This document shows, piece by piece, positions 50,660 through 59,305 of a stretch of 64,000 nt of DNA. This DNA is from Candidatus Poribacteria bacterium (lineage in GTDB: Bacteria; Poribacteria; WGA-4E; WGA-3G): the NCBI GenBank assembly GCA_022825825.1, contig JAJDWA010000070.1, forward strand, positions 1 through 64,000, written 5' to 3'. The position numbers and the translations under genes were made by a program. Position 1 is the first letter of the stretch. Each line of letters starts with the position of its first letter. A model generated the notes under the pieces. It was not told the DNA's origin. It searched no databases and saw only the letters and a program-made list of their open reading frames with translations.

Positions 50660-51170
50660 ATCCGTTCTAATTTCTGAATCACAGATTCAGGAACGAATTC
50701 AGGAGCTCGGCAGGCAAATATCAGAAGACTATGAGAATCAAGAACTTGTCCTTGTCTGTGTACTGAGAGGTGCTGCGCTGTTTTTCGCGGACCTCGCCCG
50801 TGAAATATCTTTACCGCTCCGGTTTGAGTTCTTGCAAGCCTCAAGTTACCATAATAGTACGGAATCATCAAAAAATATACAGTTTATTCGAGCGGGGAGC
50901 GATTATGTTCAGCATAGACATGTGCTTATTGTAGAAGATATTATTGACACCGGGCGGACTTTAAAGTTTCTCGTGGAACATCTTAATACCTTGAATCCAA
51001 AGACTATTAAAATTTGTACCCTTCTCGATAAGCCGTCTCGACGTCAAATTTCTGTGCCGGTTGATTATTCCGGTTTTAAGATTCCGAACGTTTTTGTTGT
51101 CGGATATGGACTTGATCATGGACAATTGTATCGCAATTTGCCATACATTGCTGTTTTGGAAGACATTTAG
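50634..51170 (+). CDS. hpt: Hypoxanthine phosphoribosyltransferase
   Basis: The 178-residue protein matches bacterial HPRT: LVLVCVLRGAALFFADLARE, FEFLQASSYHNSTESS, the PRPP-binding VLIVEDIIDTGRTLKFLVEHL (about 101-121), and the closing FVVGYGLDHGQLYRNLPYIAVL. It salvages hypoxanthine and guanine to IMP and GMP. The start lies 26 bases inside the end of tilS, so the two are translationally coupled. Confidence 0.95.
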   Translation: MEKTKPFPKSVLISESQIQERIQELGRQISEDYENQELVLVCVLRGAALFFADLAREISLPLRFEFLQASSYHNSTESSKNIQFIRAGSDYVQHRHVLIVEDIIDTGRTLKFLVEHLNTLNPKTIKICTLLDKPSRRQISVPVDYSGFKIPNVFVVGYGLDHGQLYRNLPYIAVLEDI

Positions 51171-51247
51171 GGCTGTGCTTAAATTTCAAATTACCCTGAA
51201 AACTATTGGAATCAACAATAATTACTGCTTAAATTAAGAAATTTTTC

Positions 51248-51276
51248 TTGACAACTTATTTTATATTTGATAAAAT
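51248..51276 (+). promoter_or_regulatory. Promoter of the cytochrome c gene
   Basis: TTGACA (51248-51253) and TAAAAT (51271-51276) are separated by exactly 17 bases. The start would fall near 51283, about 38 bases before the cytochrome ATG. Confidence 0.72.
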
Positions 51277-51320
51277 ATCTAAAGTATGTATATTTTTTTA
51301 TATCATAAAGGAGATTTTTG

Positions 51321-52103
51321 ATGCGTAAATTCGCTTCGCTTTCAATTTGCGTCCTGCTGATAGCAGCATTAGTGTATTTTACACAAGCACAACAGTTAGG
51401 AGACAAAGCGCAACTTGGCCGCGAACTTTTTCACGATCCGACGTTTAAAGGAACCCTAAGTCCAACAGGGAAAAAAGCAGCGACTGGTCTTGCTTGTGCT
51501 GACTGTCATGCAGATTTTGATGAAGCTACAAAGCCGGACGGTCGAATTCGTGCTGGACATAGTGTTATCGGTGTTCCACATCGTGGTACAGCAAAAGGGG
51601 GTATGATTTCAGGTGCTGATTTTGCGCGTGCCGCCGGTGGTGGCGGTTTCTGTTATGAGCATTTTTTACAACGTGTCCGCCCCGACCAAGTTAACCCTAC
51701 TGCGATTCCTGCAGAGCATGCAGAAGCACTGATGGCTTATTTTGAAGCCATTTCGGGTGATAACAAAGGGCCACAGTTTGAAATCGAAATGTTAGATGAT
51801 GATGCTAAAATAGCAGCGGGTGAAAAAATTGCTGCCATGCCTGGAGACGCGAAAAAGGGATGGCAACTTTTTGGACGCGCTTGTATCGTTTGCCATACGA
51901 CCCCTTCTAAAGCTGGCATCGGTCCTCGCCTTATCTATAGAAAACCACGTGATATTGATAAACAAATGGCTCGCTGGGCTAAAACGATCCGTGGCGGCGG
52001 CAGTTCACTCATGCCCTTCTATGCTTCCGATATTCTCAGTGACCAAGATATAGCGGACATTCTCGCCTTTTTGCGCGAGCAGCTGGAAAGTTTAGCAAGA
52101 TAA
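51321..52103 (+). CDS. Secreted dihaem cytochrome c
   Basis: The 260-residue protein has a signal peptide (ASLSICVLLIAALVYFTQAQ) and two C-x2-C-H haem sites, LACADCHADF (about residue 55) and CIVCHTTPS (about 189), each followed by a Met-containing region (GGMISGAD and GSSLMPFYAS). The N-terminal LGRELFHDPTFKGTLSPTGK resembles di-haem peroxidase-like and sulfur-oxidation cytochromes. It is probably a periplasmic electron carrier. AAAGGAGA lies ahead of the ATG at 51321. It is a single-gene unit with its own promoter and a terminator. Confidence 0.83.
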   Translation: MRKFASLSICVLLIAALVYFTQAQQLGDKAQLGRELFHDPTFKGTLSPTGKKAATGLACADCHADFDEATKPDGRIRAGHSVIGVPHRGTAKGGMISGADFARAAGGGGFCYEHFLQRVRPDQVNPTAIPAEHAEALMAYFEAISGDNKGPQFEIEMLDDDAKIAAGEKIAAMPGDAKKGWQLFGRACIVCHTTPSKAGIGPRLIYRKPRDIDKQMARWAKTIRGGGSSLMPFYASDILSDQDIADILAFLREQLESLAR

Positions 52104-52112
52104 CCTATTGAT

Positions 52113-52146
52113 TTGGCAGGGGTAATTTCACCCTGCCAATTTATGA
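52113..52146 (+). terminator. Rho-independent terminator after the cytochrome gene
   Basis: TTGGCAGGG (52113-52121) pairs with CCCTGCCAA (52131-52139) around a nine-base loop and is followed by TTTAT. It is placed nine bases after the stop codon. Confidence 0.7.
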
Positions 52147-52338
52147 ATGTTCTCAATATTTGGTAACCTTCTTCTGTTTTATACGTATTAGTTAATACAT
52201 TATTATATTAACATGGTATAGTAGGTTTCCTCCGAAGTTTAAGTTGTATGCTTAAACCAGAAACCTATTGTGTTGAGATGGATATTTTGGACAGATAGCA
52301 TAAGTGTTCTGTTTCCAAATATAAAAGAGGGTGAGGTC

Positions 52339-52872
52339 ATGAGAACATACCATTTTTTTGCATTATTTTTCTGCATTTTCTTTATTGGGTTGGTTTTAAA
52401 TATCTCAGGATGTGGCGGTAGCAACATGAAAAACCCCGTATCCGACACGGATATAGTGGAAGAGGATATAACGGATTCAGGTGATACTGTCATTGAATCA
52501 GGAACTACTGAAAATATAGAGAATACGGAGAAAGCGGGTGAACTTGATGTAACAGTCACGGTTACCAAAAAAGCGGTTAAGCCGGGAGAGCGAATAGAGT
52601 TAACCGCTTCAGTTAACGGAGTCAGAGGAACAGATGTCGTTCTAAATTGGCTTAACATTACCGAATATGGAACGCTTTCTTCAACCAACGACAATCCGAT
52701 TACATGGACAGCGCCTGATACGTTAGGTGAAGCAAATACGCAGGTCGAAGTTCTACAACTTGTTGTGACTGTAATTAGTGAAGTTGTTTCAGTCGGCGCC
52801 GCCGGCATTCAAACCGACACGCAAATTTTTTCAGATACGATAGAGATATTGCTGACGGTAACTGGTGAATAA
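52339..52872 (+). CDS. Lipoprotein with Ig-like domain
   Basis: The 177-residue protein has a lipoprotein signal ending VLNISGCGGS (lipobox ISGC, about residue 30). An acidic, Thr-rich linker follows, then a beta-sandwich-like stretch from about 72: ELDVTVTVTKKAVKPGERIE, LTASVNGVRGTDVVLNWLNI and NDNPITWTAPDTLGEANTQV, a pattern shared with big Ig-like and PKD domains. No catalytic motif is seen. It is probably a surface or periplasmic structural lipoprotein. The ATG at 52339 has GAGGGTGAGG upstream; the frame reaches back to 52270 without a site. Confidence 0.65.
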   Translation: MRTYHFFALFFCIFFIGLVLNISGCGGSNMKNPVSDTDIVEEDITDSGDTVIESGTTENIENTEKAGELDVTVTVTKKAVKPGERIELTASVNGVRGTDVVLNWLNITEYGTLSSTNDNPITWTAPDTLGEANTQVEVLQLVVTVISEVVSVGAAGIQTDTQIFSDTIEILLTVTGE

Positions 52873-53060
52873 CGTGTTCAGTATAAGCAAACGAACTATT
52901 ATATAAGATTCAAAAGTCATGTAAATTTCTTTAAAACAATTTATTATATATCTATCATTATTTTGTATTTATTTTATAAGCGTCCGCAAGGGTCTATTAG
53001 ACACTATTTAATTTAGTTCATAAAGTAGGTTCTGGCTGGCATAACCCAATTAGGTAGGAA

Positions 53061-53873
53061 ATGAAGAAAAAAAATATTCAAATCGTTATAACCGTTTTAC
53101 TCGTAGTTTTTGCTTCAACACTGTGGACATCTTCAGCTATTGCGATTCACCATAAGGTTAAATCGGGGGAAACATTATCGGGAATCGCAAAAAAATATGA
53201 CGTTCCCATGGAATCCATTGCTAAAGCCAATAACCTGAAGTCTGTAGACCACATACAAATTGGAAAAAAGTTAATCATTCCAGGTGAGGCTAAAACGCTA
53301 AATGCAGGAGGTGCTGCAGATGGCACTTGGCATGTTGTTAAGGATAAAGACACGTTATATAGTATCGCCCGAAAGTATAATATTAAGGATTGGAAAGACC
53401 TTCAAAAAATAAACAACATCTCCAATCCGAAACACCTGAAAATAGGTCAAGAAATTTTTATCCCGGGTGATGAGAGTGTCGGTTTTGAAAATCCGTTACG
53501 AATTTCTTTAGTTGTAACATCACATTACGGTTATCGCAACCATCCTGTAACGCGCCATTACCGTCTGCACGAAGGTATAGATTTCCGTGCAAGAACTGGC
53601 ACACGAGTTTATGCTTCAAAGACAGGGACAGTTACCTATGCAGCAAGAAAAGGCGGTTACGGCAAAACAGTCTCTATACAACACGAAGACGATTTCAGCA
53701 CATCCTATGGACACTTGTCCAGGATTTATGTATCTGTCGGTGATTTTGTCCGACAAGGACAGGTCATCGGCTTATCTGGAAACACAGGAATTTCAACAGG
53801 TCCCCACCTGCATTTTGAAATTAGACACAAAGGGAAAAGTGAAAACCCAGCTCGTCACCTTGATCTCCCGTAA
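53061..53873 (+). CDS. LysM and M23 peptidoglycan endopeptidase
   Basis: The 270-residue protein has a signal peptide, two LysM modules (HHKVKSGETLSGIAKKYDVP at about 32-77 and WHVVKDKDTLYSIARKYNIK at about 90-136) that bind glycan strands, and a C-terminal M23 domain. Zinc ligands are in RLHEGIDFRA (His and Asp) and GPHLHFEIRH (H-x-H). It would cut peptide cross-links in peptidoglycan, or act as an EnvC/NlpD-like amidase activator if inactive; the zinc set looks complete. The end overlaps the next gene by 35 bases, so the two are coupled. Confidence 0.9.
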   Translation: MKKKNIQIVITVLLVVFASTLWTSSAIAIHHKVKSGETLSGIAKKYDVPMESIAKANNLKSVDHIQIGKKLIIPGEAKTLNAGGAADGTWHVVKDKDTLYSIARKYNIKDWKDLQKINNISNPKHLKIGQEIFIPGDESVGFENPLRISLVVTSHYGYRNHPVTRHYRLHEGIDFRARTGTRVYASKTGTVTYAARKGGYGKTVSIQHEDDFSTSYGHLSRIYVSVGDFVRQGQVIGLSGNTGISTGPHLHFEIRHKGKSENPARHLDLP

Positions 53874-55338
53874 ACGAAGTTGGCCGTTCATAGCCATCTT
53901 GCTCCTCCTATTTACGGGTCTTCCCAGTGGGAAATACATCTTTTCAGATTCGGTCAACAGTCGGCGCGAAATTCGAACACATCAATCGAGGCCCACAATT
54001 GGAACGCGTGGACTCGGCTTAAGTCGCGCTTTTATTAGCAATGCTGATGATGCAACAAGCCCGCTTTGGAATCCCGCAGGACTCGCATCCCTTGACCGTG
54101 GAAATTTGATCTATGATTTCTCACAAGGTGCGTTTTCCCTTGCATATCCTCTTAACCCCATTGGAACTTTTGGGGTGAACATCCTTGATTTCAACGCTTC
54201 TGATCGTTTCTTGGTAAGCCATATTTCTAACCCTATCGGTACGTTTGAGTATGGTTACAATCAAGCCCTATTTTCGTATGCCAAGAGATTTGGACCGGTC
54301 CAACTTGGTGCAAGTACAGGGTACAGTCGTGCCCCTTATAGTAACAGTCTCTGGGCTCCAAATTACGACGTTGGTGCGCAAATGACGCTTTCCCCTTACG
54401 CTATTGTAGGTATGCAACTTCGCGATATTAGCGGGGTATCCATTGAAAATAAAAATGGTACTGTTTTGCAAACTTTTGACCCACAATTTACTGTGGGAAC
54501 GACTCTAATACCGCATCAATTTGTTAGATGGCATACCTGCTTTAATGCTACGCAACCAAGTTTTGGCACAAGTTTTGAAATCGTGGCGGGGCCTCTTTCC
54601 GCGAATGTTGGTTCACATTTTTCATTTGGCACTGGAACACCTGCGCAATCGTGGAGTTTAGGAGTCTCATTTAAACAGTGGGGAAAACAAACCTATTATA
54701 CTTTTCTGAGTGAAGACAATCTTAAGTATAAGCATCTACTATCAATCGGCCTCACTTTTGGTGAGACACAACAAGCACCGAATAAATTTAAGACCGAAAA
54801 ACTTGAACCTGCAACTTCTGACGTTACACCTCAAACACCTGATAAACATATATCAAAATCTACAAAAAAGAAGAGCATTCAAATTGCCAAAAAACACAAC
54901 ATTTCTATAGAACTGATGTTAGCTATGATTTATGTAGAATCGAAATTTAATCCTGTAGCAGTATCCAAAACAGGTGCAGGAGGTCTGATGCAGTTAGTAC
55001 CTGCAACCGCAAGAGAATACGGCTTGAAAGTCCCAAGATACTCTAATAAACTTAAGCCAAACTTTGATAGAAAAGTAGATGAACGATTTGACGCTGATAA
55101 AAACCTCAACTCGGGATTAGTCTATTTCAACTACCTTTTGGAGAAATATATCAACAATTTAACATTGGCACTTGGGGCGTATAATGTCGGTCCCAGCAAA
55201 GTGAGGATAAGAGGACCTCTTGTCGGCAGAGGGAAAAAATACGCACAGATGGTGCTAAACCGTCGAGACCTATATAAAAGTGATACAAAACTACTGGAAA
55301 CAGATCTAAAGAGGTTAGAAATTATACTTAGCAAGTAG
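53839..55338 (+). CDS. Outer-membrane barrel-like protein fused to a lytic transglycosylase
   Basis: The 499-residue protein starts at a GTG (53839) behind AAAGGGA, inside the previous gene. After a signal (FIAILLLLFTGLPSG) comes a barrel-like region of about 300 residues with the opening GTRGLGLSRAFISNADDATS and PLWNPAGLASLDRGNLIYDF, typical of PorV/UPF0164-type and FadL-like outer-membrane proteins. A Lys/Thr linker leads to a GH23-type SLT domain (about 350-499): LMLAMIYVESKFNPVAVSKT with the catalytic Glu, GAGGLMQLVPATAREYGLK, NSGLVYFNYLL and ALGAYNVGPSKV. I infer a transglycosylase tethered through the outer membrane. The fusion is unusual. Confidence 0.75.
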   Translation: MKTQLVTLISRKRSWPFIAILLLLFTGLPSGKYIFSDSVNSRREIRTHQSRPTIGTRGLGLSRAFISNADDATSPLWNPAGLASLDRGNLIYDFSQGAFSLAYPLNPIGTFGVNILDFNASDRFLVSHISNPIGTFEYGYNQALFSYAKRFGPVQLGASTGYSRAPYSNSLWAPNYDVGAQMTLSPYAIVGMQLRDISGVSIENKNGTVLQTFDPQFTVGTTLIPHQFVRWHTCFNATQPSFGTSFEIVAGPLSANVGSHFSFGTGTPAQSWSLGVSFKQWGKQTYYTFLSEDNLKYKHLLSIGLTFGETQQAPNKFKTEKLEPATSDVTPQTPDKHISKSTKKKSIQIAKKHNISIELMLAMIYVESKFNPVAVSKTGAGGLMQLVPATAREYGLKVPRYSNKLKPNFDRKVDERFDADKNLNSGLVYFNYLLEKYINNLTLALGAYNVGPSKVRIRGPLVGRGKKYAQMVLNRRDLYKSDTKLLETDLKRLEIILSK

Positions 55339-55347
55339 GAATAAGAC

Positions 55348-56610
55348 ATGAATACTATTCGATTGGCGATTGTTGGGTGTGGTGGTATGGGACACCGACA
55401 CATGTACGGGTTAGCAGAACTCCATCGAGCTGGATGGGAGCGTTTTGATCTCGTCGGTGCGTGCGATCCTGTTCTCGCTAATGCTGAGTCTCTTGCCGCA
55501 CAAGCAGAAGAACGTTTCGGTAAGAAACCTGCGGTTGTAAGTAACTTGGAAGAACTCGCCGAAATAGGTGTAGATGCCGTTGACGTAACAACTACACCAC
55601 CGTATCACCATACCGTTGCTGTTGAAACACTTGAACGCGGATGGCATACGATGGTTGAAAAACCGATGGGATTAACCGTTCGCGCGTGCAACTTAATCTG
55701 TCGTGCTGCAGAAAAATCTGATGCTGTGCTGAGCGTTGCAGAAAACTATCGGCGCGACCCGATCAATAGACTTGCCAAAGCGCTGCTTGATGCGGAAGTG
55801 ATTGGGAAACCACGTTTTCTTATCCATCATGCGATTGGCGGTTCAAATCGGATGCTTATCTCTGTCTGGCGGCACCAGAAAGATCAAAGCGGTGTTCTGC
55901 TTGATGTCGGTGTCCATTATGCCGATATGATTGAGTATTTACTCGGTGAAGTTGAAACTGTCTACGCGCAAACCCGCCTTCATGAACCGATCCGACACAA
56001 CCCTGCTGCTGTGAGCGGCGAATCAGGATCGAATCCTGCAGGTGTCTATACGGAATGGCAACGTAAGATGCCCGCTGAATTTGAGGCAACTGCGGAAGAT
56101 GCTGCGTATGCAACGTTAACTTTCAAAAACGGAGTTGTCGGACAGTATATTGAGGACCACGGCGCATGGGGACGGGGCAGCTGGATCAGACAAATTCACG
56201 GGTCTCAAGGTTCAATGACGCTCCCCGGCGATCGAAGCGGTGGAGTTATCTCCCTACAAATTGATGGACAAGGCACGATTAACGATGAAAAATTATTAGA
56301 CCTCGTGCCGGATTTTCATCTTGATGCCGTTACGACAGACCTATTCGGTGGTAACCGTCTGTGGAACTATAATTTTCCTTTTCCCGACACGGACGCCAAA
56401 ATTATCGCAATTGAGTATGGTGATTTCGCGGAAGCAATTGCTGGCAACTACCCTATTGAAGTTGATGCATATCAAGGCACCCGTTCCGTTGCCATTTCTT
56501 ATGCCATGCTTGAATCCGGGACAACTGGGCAAATCGTTCACCTTGACAAAATGCTGGACGAATCCATCAATGCTTACCAGCAGGAAATTGATGATGGATT
56601 GGGAATTTGA
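55348..56610 (+). CDS. Gfo/Idh/MocA family dehydrogenase
   Basis: The 420-residue protein has the Rossmann start LAIVGCGGMGHRHMYGLAEL, the TTPPYHHTVAVETLERGWHT stretch, the catalytic VEKPMGLTV motif (about 104-112) and GVLLDVGVHYADMIEYLLG with the H-x3-D pair. It is longer than the relative at 16452-17501 and clearly a different branch. It probably oxidises or rearranges a sugar acid or polyol with NAD(P). It begins nine bases after the barrel-transglycosylase gene, but a functional link is not obvious. Confidence 0.85.
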   Translation: MNTIRLAIVGCGGMGHRHMYGLAELHRAGWERFDLVGACDPVLANAESLAAQAEERFGKKPAVVSNLEELAEIGVDAVDVTTTPPYHHTVAVETLERGWHTMVEKPMGLTVRACNLICRAAEKSDAVLSVAENYRRDPINRLAKALLDAEVIGKPRFLIHHAIGGSNRMLISVWRHQKDQSGVLLDVGVHYADMIEYLLGEVETVYAQTRLHEPIRHNPAAVSGESGSNPAGVYTEWQRKMPAEFEATAEDAAYATLTFKNGVVGQYIEDHGAWGRGSWIRQIHGSQGSMTLPGDRSGGVISLQIDGQGTINDEKLLDLVPDFHLDAVTTDLFGGNRLWNYNFPFPDTDAKIIAIEYGDFAEAIAGNYPIEVDAYQGTRSVAISYAMLESGTTGQIVHLDKMLDESINAYQQEIDDGLGI

Positions 56611-56918
56611 AATTCCACCTCATAGATGTTAGTTCAACGTATCAAATGCGTCCTCCCCAGGTAGGTGCGGTTTCCAACCCGACCGGAGTTATCCATGTTG
56701 TAGATCGTGTAGAGCATAGTGAAACCTATAGGTGTCAATTTAATTAACGTTCCCAAGCCCAGAAAATGCTGTAGGGCGGGGTCTCTATACCCCGCCCGTT
56801 GTTTTTGTGCACAAGACATGACGAGGCACAGAGGCCCCGCCCTACAACTGATTTATGAAATAGATTGTAATCAGGATGTTTTTTGTTTGAAATGGGTAAA
56901 TTTGCGGGGAATAAAAAA
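56611..56918. repeat. Intergenic repeats with GGGCGGGG hairpins
   Basis: A GGTAGGTGCGGTTTCCAACC core lies at 56661-56680. At about 56770-56848 TGTAGGGCGGGGTCTCT and its facing GGCCCCGCCCTACA form the ends of a palindromic unit whose inner arms also pair (GGGCGGGG/CCCCGCCC). It closes with GATTTATGAAATAGATTG, matching the 4711 and 8881 repeats. No gene is seen. Confidence 0.5.
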
Positions 56919-56992
<74 letters not shown>

Positions 56993-57006
56993 CTAAGAAA
57001 TCGATA

Positions 57007-57092
57007 TGGTCGAGGAGGGACTTGAACCCTCACGCCTGTTTATGGGCGATGGATTTTAAGTCCATTGTGTCTACCGATTCCACCACTCGACC
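57007..57092 (-). tRNA. tRNA-Leu (TAA)
   Basis: On the minus strand the acceptor GGTCGAG/CTCGACC, the D-arm with GGAATCGGTAGACAC, the anticodon stem ATGGA-CTTAAAA-TCCAT (anticodon TAA), a long variable arm and the T-arm GAGGG-TTCAAGT-CCCTC make a type II leucine tRNA. Discriminator A; CCA not encoded. Confidence 0.96.
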
Positions 57093-57108
57093 AAAAAGAT
57101 AATAGTAT

Positions 57109-57137
57109 AGTATACACGATTATCAAGTGTTTGTCAA
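57109..57137 (-). promoter_or_regulatory. Promoter of the tRNA-Leu/tRNA-fMet unit
   Basis: On the minus strand TTGACA (57137-57132) and TATACT (57114-57109) are separated by exactly 17 bases. Transcription would start near 57102, ten bases before tRNA-Leu. Confidence 0.75.
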
Positions 57138-57170
57138 CTTTTTTTCATATTTAATTAAAGTTCACCACAT

Positions 57171-57199
57171 TTGACTATTTTCTCTAAATATGGTATTAT
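57171..57199 (+). promoter_or_regulatory. Promoter of the conserved unknown gene at 57347
   Basis: TTGACT (57171-57176) and TATTAT (57194-57199) are 17 bases apart. The transcript would have a leader of about 140 bases. It contains a compound hairpin at 57247-57284 (AGCAGC/GCTGCT outside, GGGT/ACCC inside) followed by ATTTTC, which could act as an attenuator or be a fortuitous fold. Confidence 0.5.
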
Positions 57200-57346
57200 A
57201 ATAAAAGAAAATGACCAAGGACAGATTTCCAGCTTGTGCGCTAATCAGCAGCAGGACGCGGTGGGTTACCCAGTGACCGCTGCTATTTTCTATAACACAT
57301 CTAAAATCAATGAGAGCAGGCTCCGTCTTGAAATTGAGGTTAATTA

Positions 57347-58471
57347 ATGGCGCATGCATATACCCCCGGACTTAAAGTCACGGAGGGGATGACAATTGAG
57401 AAAGAACGTCGGCTTCCGCTTGAAGGTGAAGTGCTTGTTGAAGCTGGTGCTACGGTTAAGGCAGAAGACATCGTGGCAAAGGCGGATTTACCGGGCAATG
57501 TTCAGTTGTTGAACGTCGCAAACTTACTCAGTGTGCCACCGGAAGAAATCGCAGAATATATGCTCAAACCTGTAGGTGAAACCGTCTCAGAAGACGAAAT
57601 TATCGCTACAACAAAGGGGCTTTTCGGACTTTTCAAATCACAAGCACGTTCGCCTATTGATGGAACGATTGAATCGATATCGGATGTTACAGGGCAGGTC
57701 ATCCTTCGTGAACCACCTATCCCTGTTGAACTCAAGGCTTACACAGATGGCACTGTCACTGAAACTATCCCGAATGAAGGCGTCACAGTGGAAACCTACG
57801 GCACGTATATCCAAGGCATCTTCGGTGTTGGTGGTGAAACGGTTGGAAACTTAGTTATAGTGGCGAATTCACCGAATGAGGAGTTGACCGCAGAACAGGT
57901 TCTACCTGAACACAAACAGAACATACTCGTTGGTGGTGCGCTCGTAAAAACAGATGCAATTCAGAAAGCGATCCAACTTGGCGTACACGGCATCATCGCA
58001 GGCGGCATTGACGATGCAGACCTGCGGCAACTTCTTGGCTATGAACTTGGCGTTGCAATTACCGGGTCTGAAGAACTCGGGCCTACACTTGTTATCACCG
58101 AAGGATTTGGCAGTATCGCAATGGCGGAACGCACTTTTGCACTGCTAAAGCAGCGCGAAGGCATGAAAACCTCTATCAACGGTGCTACACAAATTCGCGC
58201 AGGCGTTGTCCGACCAGAGATACTTATACCGTTAGTTACGGAAACCGAAAACACGGACATTGACACACCTGCTGGCATGTTAGAAATTGGTAGCCCTGTA
58301 CGTGTTATACGTGAACCGCATTTTGGCAAATTGGGACACGTTACCGAATTACCGATTGAGCTACAGAAATTGGAAACAGAAGCAGAGGTGCGCGTGCTGC
58401 AAGTTGAATTCGAAGATGGTGAAAGAACCAATCTGCCCCGCGCCAACGTTGAAGCGATTGAAGAGAGATAG
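57347..58471 (+). CDS. Conserved protein of unknown function with barrel-sandwich and KOW-like ends
   Basis: The 374-residue protein has no signal and no membrane helix. The N-terminal 150 residues hold two barrel-sandwich-like stretches (RLPLEGEVLVEAGATVKAED and DGTIESISDVTGQVIL) similar in style to lipoyl/biotinyl hybrid motifs, without a modifiable Lys motif. A middle alpha/beta part (GGALVKTDAIQKAIQLGVHG) follows, and the end (GSPVRVIREPHFGKLGHVTE, then VEFEDGERTNLPRANVEAIE) looks like a KOW/SH3 barrel. I have no reaction to offer. It is a single gene with its own promoter and a long leader. Confidence 0.6.
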   Translation: MAHAYTPGLKVTEGMTIEKERRLPLEGEVLVEAGATVKAEDIVAKADLPGNVQLLNVANLLSVPPEEIAEYMLKPVGETVSEDEIIATTKGLFGLFKSQARSPIDGTIESISDVTGQVILREPPIPVELKAYTDGTVTETIPNEGVTVETYGTYIQGIFGVGGETVGNLVIVANSPNEELTAEQVLPEHKQNILVGGALVKTDAIQKAIQLGVHGIIAGGIDDADLRQLLGYELGVAITGSEELGPTLVITEGFGSIAMAERTFALLKQREGMKTSINGATQIRAGVVRPEILIPLVTETENTDIDTPAGMLEIGSPVRVIREPHFGKLGHVTELPIELQKLETEAEVRVLQVEFEDGERTNLPRANVEAIEER

Positions 58472-58612
58472 ATTATAATAGATACGCGCTTTCATTCCCC
58501 GGTAGGCGGGGAATGCCTAAATGGCATTTACACCGTTGATTTGGAGGTTTCCTAACCTCTCTGGTGCAGCGTGTCCGAGTCCTCTAAAACCTACTATAAC
58601 AGGAGAGACACT
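58472..58612. repeat. Partial palindromic repeat
   Basis: The sequence CCCCGGTAGGCGGGGAATGCC with the facing GGAGGTTTCCTAACCTC, and the words AAATGGCATTTACACCGTTGATTTGG in pieces, match the repeat at 19840-19930. It ends near CTACTATAACAGG, close to the start site of the XRE gene. Confidence 0.5.
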
Positions 58613-59023
58613 ATGCCAGACACAAACGAAAACACACAAGACCCACAACAACAAATCAACAGACACTTCTTACGCTACCTACGCGAAAACGCTAAACTTA
58701 CACAGGAACAACTTGCCCAGGAAATCGGTGTCGAAATCGAGCTGGTTCAGCACTGGGAAACAGGAAGACGACAGCCGAGCCAAAGACACCAATTTGATTT
58801 GGAAAAATTGTTCGGTATTGAGGCAGGGGGACTCTGCCTCGAAATACAACAACTCCTCATTGAAGATTTTAACGCTGCATATTTTGGTGATGAAGATGCA
58901 CGCGCAAGAATTGATTGGGTAGATGAGAAAAAAAGATTAGCACAAGTACTTTCTATAATTCCATCCACGAAAAGATTACCGACCGCAGAACTTATCACGG
59001 CATTGCTTGAAGAACTTTTATAG
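58613..59023 (+). CDS. XRE-family helix-turn-helix regulator
   Basis: The 136-residue protein has a Gln/Asn-rich start and then a Cro/C1-type helix-turn-helix at about 16-70: LRYLRENAKLTQEQLAQEIG, VEIELVQHWETGRRQPSQRH. The C-terminal 65 residues are helical and acidic and may hold the dimer or ligand part. It would bind a palindromic operator; its target is not evident. The ATG at 58613 follows AGGAGAG. The downstream repeat region separates it from the next gene. Confidence 0.8.
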   Translation: MPDTNENTQDPQQQINRHFLRYLRENAKLTQEQLAQEIGVEIELVQHWETGRRQPSQRHQFDLEKLFGIEAGGLCLEIQQLLIEDFNAAYFGDEDARARIDWVDEKKRLAQVLSIIPSTKRLPTAELITALLEELL

Positions 59024-59057
59024 TGGGAATATTCTCACTACTACACTGTTTTCTCCT

Positions 59058-59228
59058 TTTTATACTGAAATCTAAAATATGTGCACAATCCCTGGTAGAT
59101 GCGGTTTCCTAACCGCATCTATGAGATTAGATAAACACAGGTTCGGTTAGGAAACTGAACCCGCCGAATGCCGGACGCGCATGAGGCGTTGATTCGTAGT
59201 GTCCAAACAATTATGGATTTTACTATAA
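59058..59228. repeat. Palindromic repeat, copy matching 48877-49043
   Basis: Shared words with the copy at 48877 are CTAAAATATGTG near the left end, GGTAGATGCGGTTTCCTAACC, a facing GGTTCGGTTAGGAAACTGAACC-type core, and TAGTGTCCAAACAATTATGG plus TTTACTATAA at the right end. It has no coding capacity. Confidence 0.6.
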
Positions 59229-59305
59229 GTGAATTTCGCAGAATTGATTAAGGAATCTTAATCCTTAAAAAATCTCCTTTTAATACAAATTTTTAACATA
59301 TTTTG

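Noticed and set aside
53587-53838. Longer N-terminal version of the barrel-transglycosylase protein
   Set aside because: It would lie wholly within the M23 catalytic region in another frame and would put the signal peptide inside the protein; the GTG at 53839 with AAAGGGA fits better.
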